DNA of 64,000 bases from PALSA-894 sp963828625 (GTDB lineage: Bacteria > Pseudomonadota > Alphaproteobacteria > Rhizobiales > Xanthobacteraceae): positions 62,001-126,000 of the forward strand of contig CAWHEX010000010.1 of assembly GCA_963828625.1 (NCBI GenBank), read 5' to 3'. Below are positions 8,789 through 17,987 of this stretch, piece by piece. How positions within the stretch are numbered: the stretch's first letter is position 1; each line of letters starts with the position of its first letter. The notes under the pieces are model-generated. The model did not search any database. It saw only the letters and a list, made by a program, of their open reading frames with translations, and was not told where the DNA came from. A program made the translations under genes and the position numbers.

Positions 8789-9838
8789 CTAGTTCGTGAC
8801 CGCGTAGAGCGGCTTGCCGCTGCCGTCCTTGATCTCGGACGCCCAGGTCTGCTCGATGTCCTTCACGACCTTGTCGGGCATCGCCACGTAGTCGAGCTCT
8901 TCGGCCATCTTGTCGCCCTTCTTGTAGGCCCAGCCGAAGAACTTGAGCGTCTCACTGACGGCGACCGCGTCCGCCGGCTTCTTGTGGATCAGGATCCACG
9001 TCGCGGCGGTCATCGGCCACGACTGCGCACCAGGCTGGTTGGCGAGGATCACGCCGAAACCGGGCTGCGACTTCCAGTCCGCATTGGCGGCCGCGGCCTG
9101 GAACGTCTCGGCGGTCGGCGCGACGGCCTTGCCGTCCTTGTTGATCATCTTCGTGTGGGTCAGCTTGTTCTGCTTGGCATACGCATACTCGACGTAGCCG
9201 ATCGACCCCTTGGTGTTGGCGACGTTGTTGGCGACGCCTTCGTTGCCCTTCGCGCCGATGCCGCCCGGCCACTGCAGCGCGGTGCTCACGCCGACCTTCG
9301 ACTTCCAGTCCGCGCTCACCTCACCGAGGTAGTAGGCGAAGTTGTAGGTGGTGCCCGATCCGTCCGAGCGGTGCACGATCGCGATCGCCTGCTTCGGCAG
9401 CTTGGCGCTCGGGTTGAGCTTCGCGATGGCCGGATCGTCCCAGCTCTTGATTTCGGCGAGGAAGATCTTGGCGAGCGTCACGCCGTCGAGCACGAGATCG
9501 CCCGGCTTCACGCCTTCGAGGTTCACGACCGGCACGATCCCGCCCATGACGGCGGGAAACTGGACCAGTCCGCTGTCGTCGAGGTCCTTGCCGGTGAGCG
9601 GCGCGTCGGTCGCGCCGAACGCGACCGTCTTGGCCTTGATCTGCTTGATGCCGCCGCCGGAGCCGATCGACTGATAGTTCAGCCCGACGTTCGTCTCTTT
9701 CTTATAGGCGTCGGCCCACTTGGTGTAGACCGGATACGGAAAGCTTGCGCCGGCGCCGGAGATGTCGGCGGCTACGGCCGGTGCCGCATAGACGGCAGCC
9801 GCGAGGCCCGCTGCCGCAAGAGTGTGGATCAGTTTCAC
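8789..9838 (-). CDS. pstS: Periplasmic phosphate-binding protein PstS
   Basis: I choose the GTG at 9838 because AAGGAGA sits 6-7 bases in front of it and translation gives an immediate Sec signal peptide (VKLIHTLAAAG... ending AVAA). That makes 349 residues. The mature part opens with ISGAGASFPYPVYxKW, the PstS hallmark, and has the phosphate-binding segments SIGSGGG and HRSDGSGTTYNF. It delivers phosphate to PstCAB and is the first gene after the PHO box. Confidence 0.97.
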   Translation of the reverse strand: MKLIHTLAAAGLAAAVYAAPAVAADISGAGASFPYPVYTKWADAYKKETNVGLNYQSIGSGGGIKQIKAKTVAFGATDAPLTGKDLDDSGLVQFPAVMGGIVPVVNLEGVKPGDLVLDGVTLAKIFLAEIKSWDDPAIAKLNPSAKLPKQAIAIVHRSDGSGTTYNFAYYLGEVSADWKSKVGVSTALQWPGGIGAKGNEGVANNVANTKGSIGYVEYAYAKQNKLTHTKMINKDGKAVAPTAETFQAAAANADWKSQPGFGVILANQPGAQSWPMTAATWILIHKKPADAVAVSETLKFFGWAYKKGDKMAEELDYVAMPDKVVKDIEQTWASEIKDGSGKPLYAVTN

Positions 9839-10004
9839 GATGTCTCTCCTTCTGGCCGAGCGAACGCATCGAGGTCCCGGGCACATGCCCAGGCCTTGCG
9901 ATCCCTCAGCCGTTTCGTTGTTCTTCTGACGCCCGGGATTGCCCGGTTTTCCTGAATTCGTAGCGTTGGCGCCACGACCGTTAGGCGTCTCATGTCATCG
10001 TTCT

Positions 10005-10033
10005 ATGAAGCTCCGATGACGCGCGTATGACAG
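10005..10033 (-). promoter_or_regulatory. PHO box with three PhoB half-sites
   Basis: Read on the minus strand, three heptamers lie in direct repeat with an exact 11-bp period: CTGTCAT, GCGTCAT, GCTTCAT, separated by ACGC and CGGA. The first matches the PhoB consensus CTGTCAT exactly; a PHO box needs two such half-sites 11 bp apart. The third makes an extended array. It lies about 170 bp ahead of the pstS start and just after phoR, so it should drive pstSCAB-phoUB. Confidence 0.85.
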
Positions 10034-10051
10034 AATAAACTATTGATATTG

Positions 10052-11194
10052 CTATGTTTTGAGAGACGGACCCAGCGACTCGCTGTGGACGGCCGGAAGC
10101 CGCACCGTGAAGGCCGCGCCCTTGCCGGGCTCGCTCTCGACGCTGAGCCGTCCGCGATGGCGATTGAGGATGTGCTTCACCAGAGCGAGGCCCAACCCGG
10201 TGCCGCCTTCGGCGCGGCTTTGCTTCACGTCGATGCGATAGAAGCGCTCGGTGAGCCGCGGCAGATGCTCGGCCGCAATGCCGGGCCCGTAGTCGCGCAC
10301 CGTGACCAGCACATCAGAACCTGCGAGCGAGAACGCGACATCGACGCGCTTGCCGGGCGCGCCGTATTTCAGCGCGTTCTCGATCAGGTTCTCGAACACG
10401 CGCGTGAGTTCGTCGCGGTTGCCCGGCACGATCACGGGCTGCTCGGGCGGTGCGATCACAAGCTCGACGTTGCGATCGGTGGCGAGTGTCTGCAGGCCGT
10501 CGGCGACCTGCCGCACGACGGGGCCGAGATCGACCGGCGTATCCGGATGCACATGCTCGATCAGCTCGATGCGCGAGAGTGAGAGCAGATCTTCGATCAG
10601 GCGCGCCATGCGGCCCGCCTGCGTCTTCATGATGGCGAGGAAGCGTCCGCGCGCCTCGACGTCCTCGCGCGCCGGACCGAGCAGCGTATCGATGAAGCCC
10701 GAGAGCGAAGCGAGCGGCGTGCGCAGCTCGTGGCTCGCATTGGCGACGAAATCGACGCGCATCTCCTCGATGCGGCGCTGCTGCGTGAGATCGTGGAATA
10801 CGAGCAGGATCGCGGCCGACGGCAGCCCGGCGAGCGGACGCACATGCGCGGTGAACCAGCGGTCGAGCGGAACGCGCTGGGAAAACTCCACGCTGCGCGA
10901 TGCCTCACCGGCCGCGACCGCGCGCACGGCCTCCACCACGTCCGGAACGCGCAGCGCGAGCGAGGCGATCGCGCCGCGTGCGAGCGCCGGCGCGATCACG
11001 AGCGCAGCCGAGTTGAAGGTCACGACCCGCCCGTCGCGATCAAGCACGATCGCGGCATCGGGCATGCTGGCGACCACAGCATCGAGCGCGGCTGTCTCGC
11101 CGGCGGGCTCGGCACCCTGTGCGTCAGCAGGCTCGGCCGCGCCCCCGCTCCGGAAGAGCCGGCTCCGCAGCGTTTCGATGAATTCGTTCGCCAT
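10052..11194 (-). CDS. phoR: Phosphate sensor histidine kinase PhoR (no membrane segments)
   Basis: 380 residues. Order: short hydrophilic N-terminus, PAS domain (about 35-140), HisKA with the phospho-acceptor His155 in ANASHELRTP, then the ATPase domain with N-box FENLIENALKYG, DYGPGI and GTGLGLALVKH. It phosphorylates PhoB when phosphate is low. Oddly, I find no hydrophobic stretch for a membrane anchor, whereas PhoR usually has one or two helices before the PAS domain. Only 9 bp separate it from the upstream membrane-protein gene, so there is no hidden upstream exon-like part. Assignment to PhoR rests on position and kinase type. Confidence 0.9.
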   Translation of the reverse strand: MANEFIETLRSRLFRSGGAAEPADAQGAEPAGETAALDAVVASMPDAAIVLDRDGRVVTFNSAALVIAPALARGAIASLALRVPDVVEAVRAVAAGEASRSVEFSQRVPLDRWFTAHVRPLAGLPSAAILLVFHDLTQQRRIEEMRVDFVANASHELRTPLASLSGFIDTLLGPAREDVEARGRFLAIMKTQAGRMARLIEDLLSLSRIELIEHVHPDTPVDLGPVVRQVADGLQTLATDRNVELVIAPPEQPVIVPGNRDELTRVFENLIENALKYGAPGKRVDVAFSLAGSDVLVTVRDYGPGIAAEHLPRLTERFYRIDVKQSRAEGGTGLGLALVKHILNRHRGRLSVESEPGKGAAFTVRLPAVHSESLGPSLKT

Positions 11195-11203
11195 GGTGGC
11201 GGC

Positions 11204-12178
11204 CTATTTGGCCGGCGTGACGCCGAGCCACAATTCACGCACGCCAAGGATAACGAGCGAAAGTGCAAACGGGACGACATAGTAAAGCAGGCGGAACAAC
11301 AGCAGGCCGGCGAGCAACTGCTCCTTTTCGAACTCGATCAGCGCGACCAGCATCGCGGCGTCGAACACGCCGAGCCCGCCGGGCGAGTGGCTCGCGAAGC
11401 CGAGCAACGTCGCCGAAACGAAGATGACGGCGAGCTTGATGAAGGCGATGTGCGGGTCGTCCGGCAACACCACGTACATGGCAAGCGCACAGAAGGAGAG
11501 ATCGATGATGCCGATCGCAATCTGCAACAGCGTGAGCGAGCCACCGGGGAGCGTAACCACCCAGTCGGCGCGGCCGATGACCCGCGGCTTGACCCAGACC
11601 CACGCCACATAACCCGCGAGCGCGGCGAGCGCCGCAAACGCAATCAAACGGTTGAGCCACGGTGGCAACTGGTCGATCGCGCTCGCCGCCTCCGGCGCGT
11701 AGGCGATGCCGAGACCGAGCACGGTCGCATTGCCGAGCCAGAACGTCAGCCCCGCGATGAAGCAGATCTTCGCGACGTCGATCGCGGTCAGTCCCCACGC
11801 CGAATACACCCGGTAGCGCACGGCGCCGCCGGTGAACACGCTCGCCCCGATATTGTGGCCGATCGAATAGCTGGTGAAGCCGGCGAGCGCGGCAATCCGG
11901 TAGGGCACGTGGTTCGCCCCAATCGTGCGCACCGCGAAGAGATCGTAGAAGGTGAGCGTGAAATAGCCGGCCGCGACGAACAGCGCCGCAAGCGCTACGT
12001 CCATCGGATCGGTCGCCTTCAGGGCGACCACGAGCTCGGAAAATTCGATCCCGCGCAGGATGCGATAGAGAACAAAGATCGCAAAGCCGATGATGGCGAG
12101 GCTGAGCGCGAGCCCGATCCAGTTCCAGCCGATTTTCTGATCGATGAACCGCGCTGTCGCGCGGAGCGGATGGAGCAT
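11204..12178 (-). CDS. UPF0104 / lysylphosphatidylglycerol-synthase-type membrane protein
   Basis: I take the ATG at 12178, which has GAGGGGAAA just ahead; the frame could extend further but without a ribosome site. 324 residues, about eight membrane helices, with the family motif HSPGGLGVFDAAML near residue 265. This is the integral-membrane flippase-like half of MprF proteins found alone (YbhN/UPF0104). No synthase domain is attached. Its substrate is unknown; lipid translocation is inference. It ends 9 bp before phoR and probably shares its transcript. Confidence 0.8.
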   Translation of the reverse strand: MLHPLRATARFIDQKIGWNWIGLALSLAIIGFAIFVLYRILRGIEFSELVVALKATDPMDVALAALFVAAGYFTLTFYDLFAVRTIGANHVPYRIAALAGFTSYSIGHNIGASVFTGGAVRYRVYSAWGLTAIDVAKICFIAGLTFWLGNATVLGLGIAYAPEAASAIDQLPPWLNRLIAFAALAALAGYVAWVWVKPRVIGRADWVVTLPGGSLTLLQIAIGIIDLSFCALAMYVVLPDDPHIAFIKLAVIFVSATLLGFASHSPGGLGVFDAAMLVALIEFEKEQLLAGLLLFRLLYYVVPFALSLVILGVRELWLGVTPAK

Positions 12179-12374
12179 TTTCCCCTCGGGTCGGTGATTG
12201 CGACCTTTTTCTTGTTGTCCGGGGGCGCTCCCGGTTCGGCCTGAATCCAGTAGCAGAACGCCGCGCCAAGCGCGAGGCCGCATGGCATGCGTGCCGCATC
12301 GCATGGCGCAGCCGATTGTCACCATGCAAAGTGCGTGCGAGCGTCACAGGTTCCAGCCGAATTGAGGAGCAATC

Positions 12375-13304
12375 ATGATCCTGCGCAATCTTGGAAAGTC
12401 CGGCCTGCGGGTCTCGCTGGTGGGGCTCGGCTGCAACAATTTCGGGCAGCGGATGGACCTCGAAAGCTCGACCAAGGTCATCCACAAGGCGCTGGATGCC
12501 GGGATCACGCTGTTCGATACCGCGGACGTCTATGGCGGGCGCGGCGGCTCCGAAACCGTGCTCGGGCAGGTGCTGGGCGACCGGCGCAAGGACATCGTGC
12601 TCGCCTCGAAATTCGGCATGGCGATGGACGATGGGGAAAAGAAGGGCGCCTCGCGCCGCTACATCATGGCGGCGGTCGACGCGAGCCTGAAGCGGCTCAA
12701 GACCGATTGGCTCGACCTCTATCAGGTGCACCGGCACGACCCGCTGACGCCGGTCGAGGAGACCATGCGCACGCTCGACGACCTCGTGCGCGCCGGCAAG
12801 GTGCGCTACGTCGGTTGCTCGAATTTCACCGCCGCGCAGATGACCGAGGCGCAGTGGGCGGCGCGGCATTTCAATCTCAGCGCCTTCATCTCGGCGCAGG
12901 ACGAATACAGCCTGCTCAAGCGCGATCTCGAGCGCGAAAATCTCGGCACGATGCAGAACTACGGGCTCGGCCTCCTGCCCTATTATCCGCTCGCCTCCGG
13001 CCTGCTCACCGGCAAGCACAAGCGCGGCCAGTCCGTGACCGGCACGCGGCTCTCGATGCAGATTTTCTCCAACTTCGTGAACGACGCGAATTTCGACGTC
13101 GTGGAAAAGCTCGATGTGTTCGCGAAGAAGCGCGGGCACACGCTGCTCGAGCTTGCCTTCTCGTGGCTCGCGGCGCGGCCGAGCGTCGGCAGCATCATCG
13201 CGGGCGCGACCAAGCCCGAGCAGATCGAGGCGAACGTGAAAGCCGCCGGCTGGGAGCTGACGCCTGACGATATGAAGGAGATCGACGCGCTGACCGCGAA
13301 GTAA
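12375..13304 (+). CDS. Aldo/keto reductase
   Basis: 309 residues, an NADPH-dependent TIM-barrel oxidoreductase of the YdhF/Gcy/voltage-channel-beta-like group. The catalytic tetrad is visible: Asp48 and Tyr53 in DTADVY, Lys79 in LASKFG and His119 in YQVHRHD. The C-terminal coenzyme loop GATKPEQIEANVKA is present. Start ATG with GAGGAG in front. Substrate not predictable. It converges on the DoxX gene with 3 bp between stops. Confidence 0.92.
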   Translation: MILRNLGKSGLRVSLVGLGCNNFGQRMDLESSTKVIHKALDAGITLFDTADVYGGRGGSETVLGQVLGDRRKDIVLASKFGMAMDDGEKKGASRRYIMAAVDASLKRLKTDWLDLYQVHRHDPLTPVEETMRTLDDLVRAGKVRYVGCSNFTAAQMTEAQWAARHFNLSAFISAQDEYSLLKRDLERENLGTMQNYGLGLLPYYPLASGLLTGKHKRGQSVTGTRLSMQIFSNFVNDANFDVVEKLDVFAKKRGHTLLELAFSWLAARPSVGSIIAGATKPEQIEANVKAAGWELTPDDMKEIDALTAK

Positions 13305-13307
13305 GCC

Positions 13308-13760
13308 TTACAGCTCGCGGCCGATCTTGCGGTCGAGCGAATACGGGCCGCCGCCGCGCAGCGCGATCGCGAACAGGATCAGGCCCCACATCAGCGGGTA
13401 TTCGTAGCCGCGGTTGGTCCAGGCGAAGCCCTGCGGCATGTGGATGAATGTGACGACGAGCAGGTGAACTGCCGCGGCGGCCGCAAAGAAGCGCGTGAAC
13501 AGCCCGAGCCCGATGCAGATGGCGCCGAGCGTCTCGATGCCGATCACCGCATAGGCAAGCGGAAGCGACGGCTCGATCCCGCGCCGCGCAAGGCTGCCGG
13601 TCGCGAACGCAGCCACGCCCGCCTGCCACTTCGGAATGCCGTGCGCGAGCAGCATGCCGCCCATCGTGAGGCGAACGATCGGCCACGAGAGGTCGACCAC
13701 CCGCGCATAGAGCGGCGCAAGGCCGCTGAAAATCGGACGTGGTTCGTAGCCGGATGCCAT
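13308..13760 (-). CDS. DoxX family membrane protein
   Basis: 150 residues from the ATG at 13760, which follows AAGGGGGACA; the frame continues upstream but into the next gene. Four hydrophobic helices and the DoxX pattern RLTMGGMLLAHGIPKW, then FTRFFAAAAAVHLLVV. DoxX proteins are small inner-membrane proteins, in some bacteria tied to thiosulfate oxidation or oxidative stress; the role here is unknown. Confidence 0.85.
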   Translation of the reverse strand: MASGYEPRPIFSGLAPLYARVVDLSWPIVRLTMGGMLLAHGIPKWQAGVAAFATGSLARRGIEPSLPLAYAVIGIETLGAICIGLGLFTRFFAAAAAVHLLVVTFIHMPQGFAWTNRGYEYPLMWGLILFAIALRGGGPYSLDRKIGREL

Positions 13761-13813
13761 GTTGTCCCCCTTTGCGACGCCTTCTCCGAACGGCGCGATT
13801 CTGGCGATGAAGT

Positions 13814-14967
13814 CTAGCGCCGCTCCGACGACCAGGGAAAGTTCAGGTACTGGTCGCGCGTGTCGTAGCAGATATTGCCGTACATCTTGAGATAGGAATC
13901 GCGGCGGCGGGCGTCCGCGTAGACGCTTCCCGGATCGGCGAGGTCGGCTTCGTACTGCGCCATGTTGTCGGCGGTCAGCGCCTTGGGAAGGATGTCCATC
14001 GCCTGCGGGATGCTCTTTCCTTCGAGCCAATCGGCCGCATGCTGACCCATCGCGTAGCCGAAGACCGGCGACGCGAGGCTGATGCTCGCCTTGTACGGGC
14101 CGCCGCCCTTCTTGATCTCGTCGACGGCCTCCGGCTCGCCGTCGATGCCGCCGAGAAATTGATCCGGCCGCGCCTTGCCGGCTTCACGCAGCGCTGCGAG
14201 CGCGCCGAGCACCACCGTGTCGGCGCCGAGCACGACATCGACGGTCGGCTGCGCCAGCAGGATGGTGCGCATGGTGGCGAGGCCGCCCTCCTTGTTGACC
14301 GTCGTCGGCGAAATGTCGGCGACGATGGTCACGCCGGGCATGTCCTTGAGCGCGTCGCGCATCGCGACGAAACGCGGCGCGAGGAATTGCAGACTGTCGT
14401 GCGTCAGCAGCACGACGCGCGCCTTGCCGCCGAGACGCGCGCGGATGTAACCGGCGGCGGCGTCTCCCAGCACCTTGCCGGTGAGATATTGCGGCGCGTT
14501 GAGCAGCTCGACCGCGGGCGGCGGCACGACCGTACCGACATAGCCGCCATCCCAGATGATCTGCTGGAGGCTGCGGGCGAGCGACGCAGGATCGACAGGC
14601 GCGGCGACAACCGCGCCCACCTTCGCGGCGCGGAGCGCCTGCACCTGCTCGATCATGCGGGCTGCATCGTTCGCCGCAACCTCGGCCTTGTATTGAAGTC
14701 CGCGATCCTTCGCGGCGGCGGCAGAGCCCGCGGCCGACGCCCTGCATGAACTCGCGCTCATTGTCCTGCGCGAAGGCGAGCGTCTTTTGCAGGCCGGGCG
14801 GCGCGGTGCATCGCGGAGCCTGCGGATTGAACGGCGGCAGGACGGCCGGCACCGTGATGCCCGGCGGGCCGTCCTTGCGCCGACGAAGCCGCGACGGCGC
14901 CGAGCAGGCCGAGCGCCGCCACGGCGGTTCGCACCACCGGACAGAGGTTGCCCCGTCCCGACCTCAT
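13814..14967 (-). CDS. Sugar-type ABC substrate-binding protein, two frameshifts
   Basis: A periplasmic binding protein of the ribose/LacI-like fold (Peripla_BP_4) is spread over three frames. The signal peptide (MRSGRG... AVAASSAQ) starts at 14967, the next stretch with FAQDNEREFMQGV continues one base out of frame (shift near 14873-14877), and the bulk from AAAAKDRGLQYKAE onward is in the third frame (shift near 14722-14730). Both are best explained by one extra base. The rest is intact: QVQALRAAKVGAVVAAPVD, VVLGADTVVLGALAA, DQFLGGIDGEPEA. No transporter genes lie beside it. It could be an orphan binding protein or a real pseudogene. Confidence 0.7.
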
Positions 14968-15092
14968 GCCCTTCCTTTTCGCACTCCGCGACCCGGCGAG
15001 ACTGTATTACGGCGCATCCGCGCGGGCAAGTCATGGCCCGCGCGGCATTCGTCCGCATTGTCAAAAGACATGCGGCCAGCGCTTTGAGAGGC

Positions 15093-16430
15093 TTAAGGCT
15101 GCAACGCGAAGGTCAGCCGGGCCACGGTTCCGGGTGTGCGCGCCTGGTACTGGATTTCCGCGCCCATCGTCGCCGCCATTGCGTTGACGATGCGGGTGCC
15201 GAGCCCCGTTCCCTTGACGGAGCCGTCCGGGCCACGGCCGACGCCATCGTCCTCCACCACCAGTTCGGCGCGACCGTCGGGCGCGGCCTTGAGCCGCACG
15301 CGGACCTCCCCCGGATGGACCGGGTAGGCGTACTTGAACGCGTTGGTGACCCATTCGGTGAGCACCACGCCGAGATTGACGCTCCCGTCGGTCGGCATCT
15401 TCAGCGGCTCGATCTCGTAGCGCAGCGTCGCGCCGTGCCCTTCGGCCCGCATCGAGGTTTCGAGATGTTCGAGCAGACCGGTGAGGTATTCGTCCAGCAG
15501 CACGACGCGGACGTCGCCGCCGCTATAGAGTCGCTTGTGCACGAGCGAGATCGCGAAGATGCGGCCCTGCGTCTCGGCGAGCGCATCCTTGGCGGACTGG
15601 TCGCTCACGGCATTCGATTGCAGCTTCACCAGCGCGGCGACGAGCGAAAGACTGTTCGCGACGCGATGGTTGACCTCGGCGACCAGCACCTCGGCGCGGT
15701 CGCGCGCGCGCGCAAGGTCGGCCGTGCGTTGCCGCACCCGCTCTTCAAGGCTCGCGTTGAGCAGGCGGACTTCATCGCGCGCCTGCGCGACCTCGCGCGT
15801 GTAGCGAACCACCGTGATGACAACGCCCGCAACCACGAGGATGATGACGAAGGCGCCGATGATCGAAATCCAGCGAAGCATCGTGGCGTTCGCGCGCTGC
15901 TCGCTGGAGCCGGTCGCCAGCCGCTCGTCGGACGCGAGAATGATCCCGAAGAGGAAGACGTTGGCTTCGTCCATCAGCGACTTGCCGCGATTGGTGCGAA
16001 ACAGCGCGAGCGCTTCCGCGTCGCGTTGCTGCTTCTTCATCGCGATGGTCTGATCCATCTCGGTGAGCTTGTCGTTGGTGACGGCGGTGAGCCGGGGCAG
16101 CATCTGCGCGGTCTGCGGCACCTGCGCGAGACGCGGGTTCAGCACCTCAAGCTGGCGCAGCGCCTGCGCCTTCGCGCTGTCGTAGGGCGCAAGGTAGATC
16201 TCGTTTCCGGTGATGAGGTATCCGCGCTGGCTCAACTCCGCGATGCGCAAAGCGTCCCGTAACTCGACTGCGGCGCCACGCGTGACGCGCGCCTGGAACA
16301 CGTCGTTGAAATAGACCTGCGCGCGTTCGCTGAGCCAGATCGTCGTGCCGACGATGCCGAACAAAGTAATGAATCCGACCGCGAGGAGCGCGATGGTCGA
16401 CTGGACGACAAAACGGCCGGAAATGGGCAT
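15093..16430 (-). CDS. CHASE3-domain sensor histidine kinase, HisKA_2/HWE type
   Basis: 445 residues. Membrane helix about 9-32, a periplasmic CHASE3 domain (about 40-180, with AELSQRGYLITGNE), second helix about 187-209, a coiled-coil linker, then HisKA_2 with the phospho-acceptor His255 in EVNHRVANSLS and an ATPase domain (LTEWVTNAFKYA, GTGLGTRIV). Such kinases are typical of Alphaproteobacteria and often act in general stress or light signalling. No response regulator lies next to it, so it is an orphan kinase. Confidence 0.9.
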   Translation of the reverse strand: MPISGRFVVQSTIALLAVGFITLFGIVGTTIWLSERAQVYFNDVFQARVTRGAAVELRDALRIAELSQRGYLITGNEIYLAPYDSAKAQALRQLEVLNPRLAQVPQTAQMLPRLTAVTNDKLTEMDQTIAMKKQQRDAEALALFRTNRGKSLMDEANVFLFGIILASDERLATGSSEQRANATMLRWISIIGAFVIILVVAGVVITVVRYTREVAQARDEVRLLNASLEERVRQRTADLARARDRAEVLVAEVNHRVANSLSLVAALVKLQSNAVSDQSAKDALAETQGRIFAISLVHKRLYSGGDVRVVLLDEYLTGLLEHLETSMRAEGHGATLRYEIEPLKMPTDGSVNLGVVLTEWVTNAFKYAYPVHPGEVRVRLKAAPDGRAELVVEDDGVGRGPDGSVKGTGLGTRIVNAMAATMGAEIQYQARTPGTVARLTFALQP

Positions 16431-16484
16431 GGCACAATGCCGATGCCTGATATTTCGGCATCACACAAGCGAGCCGCGTGGCGC

Positions 16485-16504
16485 GCCCGGCGGTGAGGCC
16501 GGGC
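16485..16504 (-). other. Hairpin downstream of the NCS2 permease
   Basis: Perfect 7-bp repeat GCCCGGC / GCCGGGC with a 6-base loop, 28 bp past the permease stop. There is no T-run after it in the permease direction, so its action as a terminator is doubtful. Confidence 0.4.
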
Positions 16505-16532
16505 GTCCGCGAATTTCAAGTAGTGCGGCGGC

Positions 16533-17859
16533 TCAGCGCCCGGCCGGTGACGCGTCCCGCCCGGCGCTTAGCAGGTGATAGAGGATGATGCAGCCAAACG
16601 TCGCGGTTCCAATGCCGTCGAGGGTGAAGCCCGCGACCGTGAGCTTGAAGTTCCCGGCGCCGAGCACGAGCGCGACCGCGACCGTGATGAGGTTGCGCGC
16701 CTCTGAGAAATCGACGCGGTTCTCCACCCAGATGCGCCCCGCCGTGGCGGCGATCAGGCCGAACACCACGATGGAGAGTCCACCCAGCACCGGTCCCGGA
16801 ATGGTCAGGATCAGCGCGCCGAACTTCGGCGAGAAGCCGAGCAGGATCGCGATGATGGCGGCCGCGATGAAAAGCGCGGTCGAATAGATGCGCGTGATCG
16901 CCATCACGCCCATGTTCTCCGCGTAGGTGGTGACACCGGTGCCACCGCCCGAGCCCGATACCATCGTGGCGATGCCGTCGCCGATGAAGGCGCGGCCGAG
17001 ATAGGGGTCGAGGTTGCGCCCGGTCATCGCACCGATCGCCTTGATGTGCCCGAGGTTCTCGGCAACGAGCACGATCGCGACCGGCGCGATCAGCACCATC
17101 GCCTTCGCGTCGAACACCGGTTTGGCGAAATTCGGCATGCCGAACCACGCCGCCGCGCCGATTCTCGAGAAGTCGATCGCCGGGCCGTAACCCATCTGGT
17201 TCGCCGCAATGTAATAGACGAGGTAACCCACGATGGCGCCGAGCAGGATCGGCACGCGCCGCCAGAGGCCGGGCGCGTAAACGGCGAACACGCCGACCGC
17301 CACCACGGTGATGATCGCGATCCAGCGCGCGAAGGTCGTGCCGTCCGCGTTGCCGGGGCCGATGCCGGAGGCCGAGTTGATCGCGATCGGCGCGAGCACA
17401 AGGCCGATCGCGGCGACGATCGCGCCGGTGACGACCGGCGGCATGACCTTCTCGACCCACTGGTGGCCGGCGGCCATCACGATCAGGCCGATGACGGTGT
17501 AGAGCGCGCCGGCCGCGATGATGCCGCCGAGCGCAAGACCGATGTTCGGCGTTCGCGCCCGCCGCAACCGTCGCGCCGGTCGCCGCCAGCACCGGGCCGA
17601 TGAAGGCGAAGCTCGAACCGAGATAGCTCGGCACGCGCCCGCCGGTGCAGACGAAGAAGATCAGCGTGGCGATGCCGGAGAAGAAGATCGCGACGTTCGG
17701 GTCGAAGCCCATCAGGATCGGGGCAAGCACCGTCGCGCCGAACATCGCCACGACATGCTGGAGCCCGACCAGAACGGTGGGGCCGGTCGGCAGGCGCTCC
17801 TCGGGCAGAATGATGCCCTCGCGCTTGACGGTCCACACGATGAAGTAGCGCTCTGCCAT
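16533..17859 (-). CDS. Uracil/xanthine permease family (NCS2), one frameshift
   Basis: A nucleobase:cation symporter-2 protein of about 440 residues. The first ~105 residues (KREGIILPEERLP, GLQHVVAMFGATVLAP, TGGRVPSYLGSSFAFIGP) are in one frame; the rest (GLALGGIIAAGALY, GSGGGTGVTTYAENMG, ending ASPAGR) is in the next. The shift is at 17547-17550, where one extra base in a GG pair restores the frame. The QH motif and the TTYAENMGV signature fit UraA/RutG-like uracil or xanthine uptake. It stands alone, 129 bp from the divergent monooxygenase. Confidence 0.82.
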
Positions 17860-17987
17860 GATCGCCTCCCCCGCGCACGAAACGTGCCACCGGCATGCTT
17901 TGCCTGCGGTCAGGCGGGGTCAAGTTCGCGGCGCCGTCCGTCAACAAGAATGCGTGCAAATCCGGGGCTTGCTGGCTATGAAGCCGC

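Noticed and set aside
16437..16461. ATGCCGA/TCGGCAT inverted repeat ahead of the CHASE3 kinase
   Set aside because: Eleven-base loop and position overlapping the likely leader; could be chance, no second copy seen.
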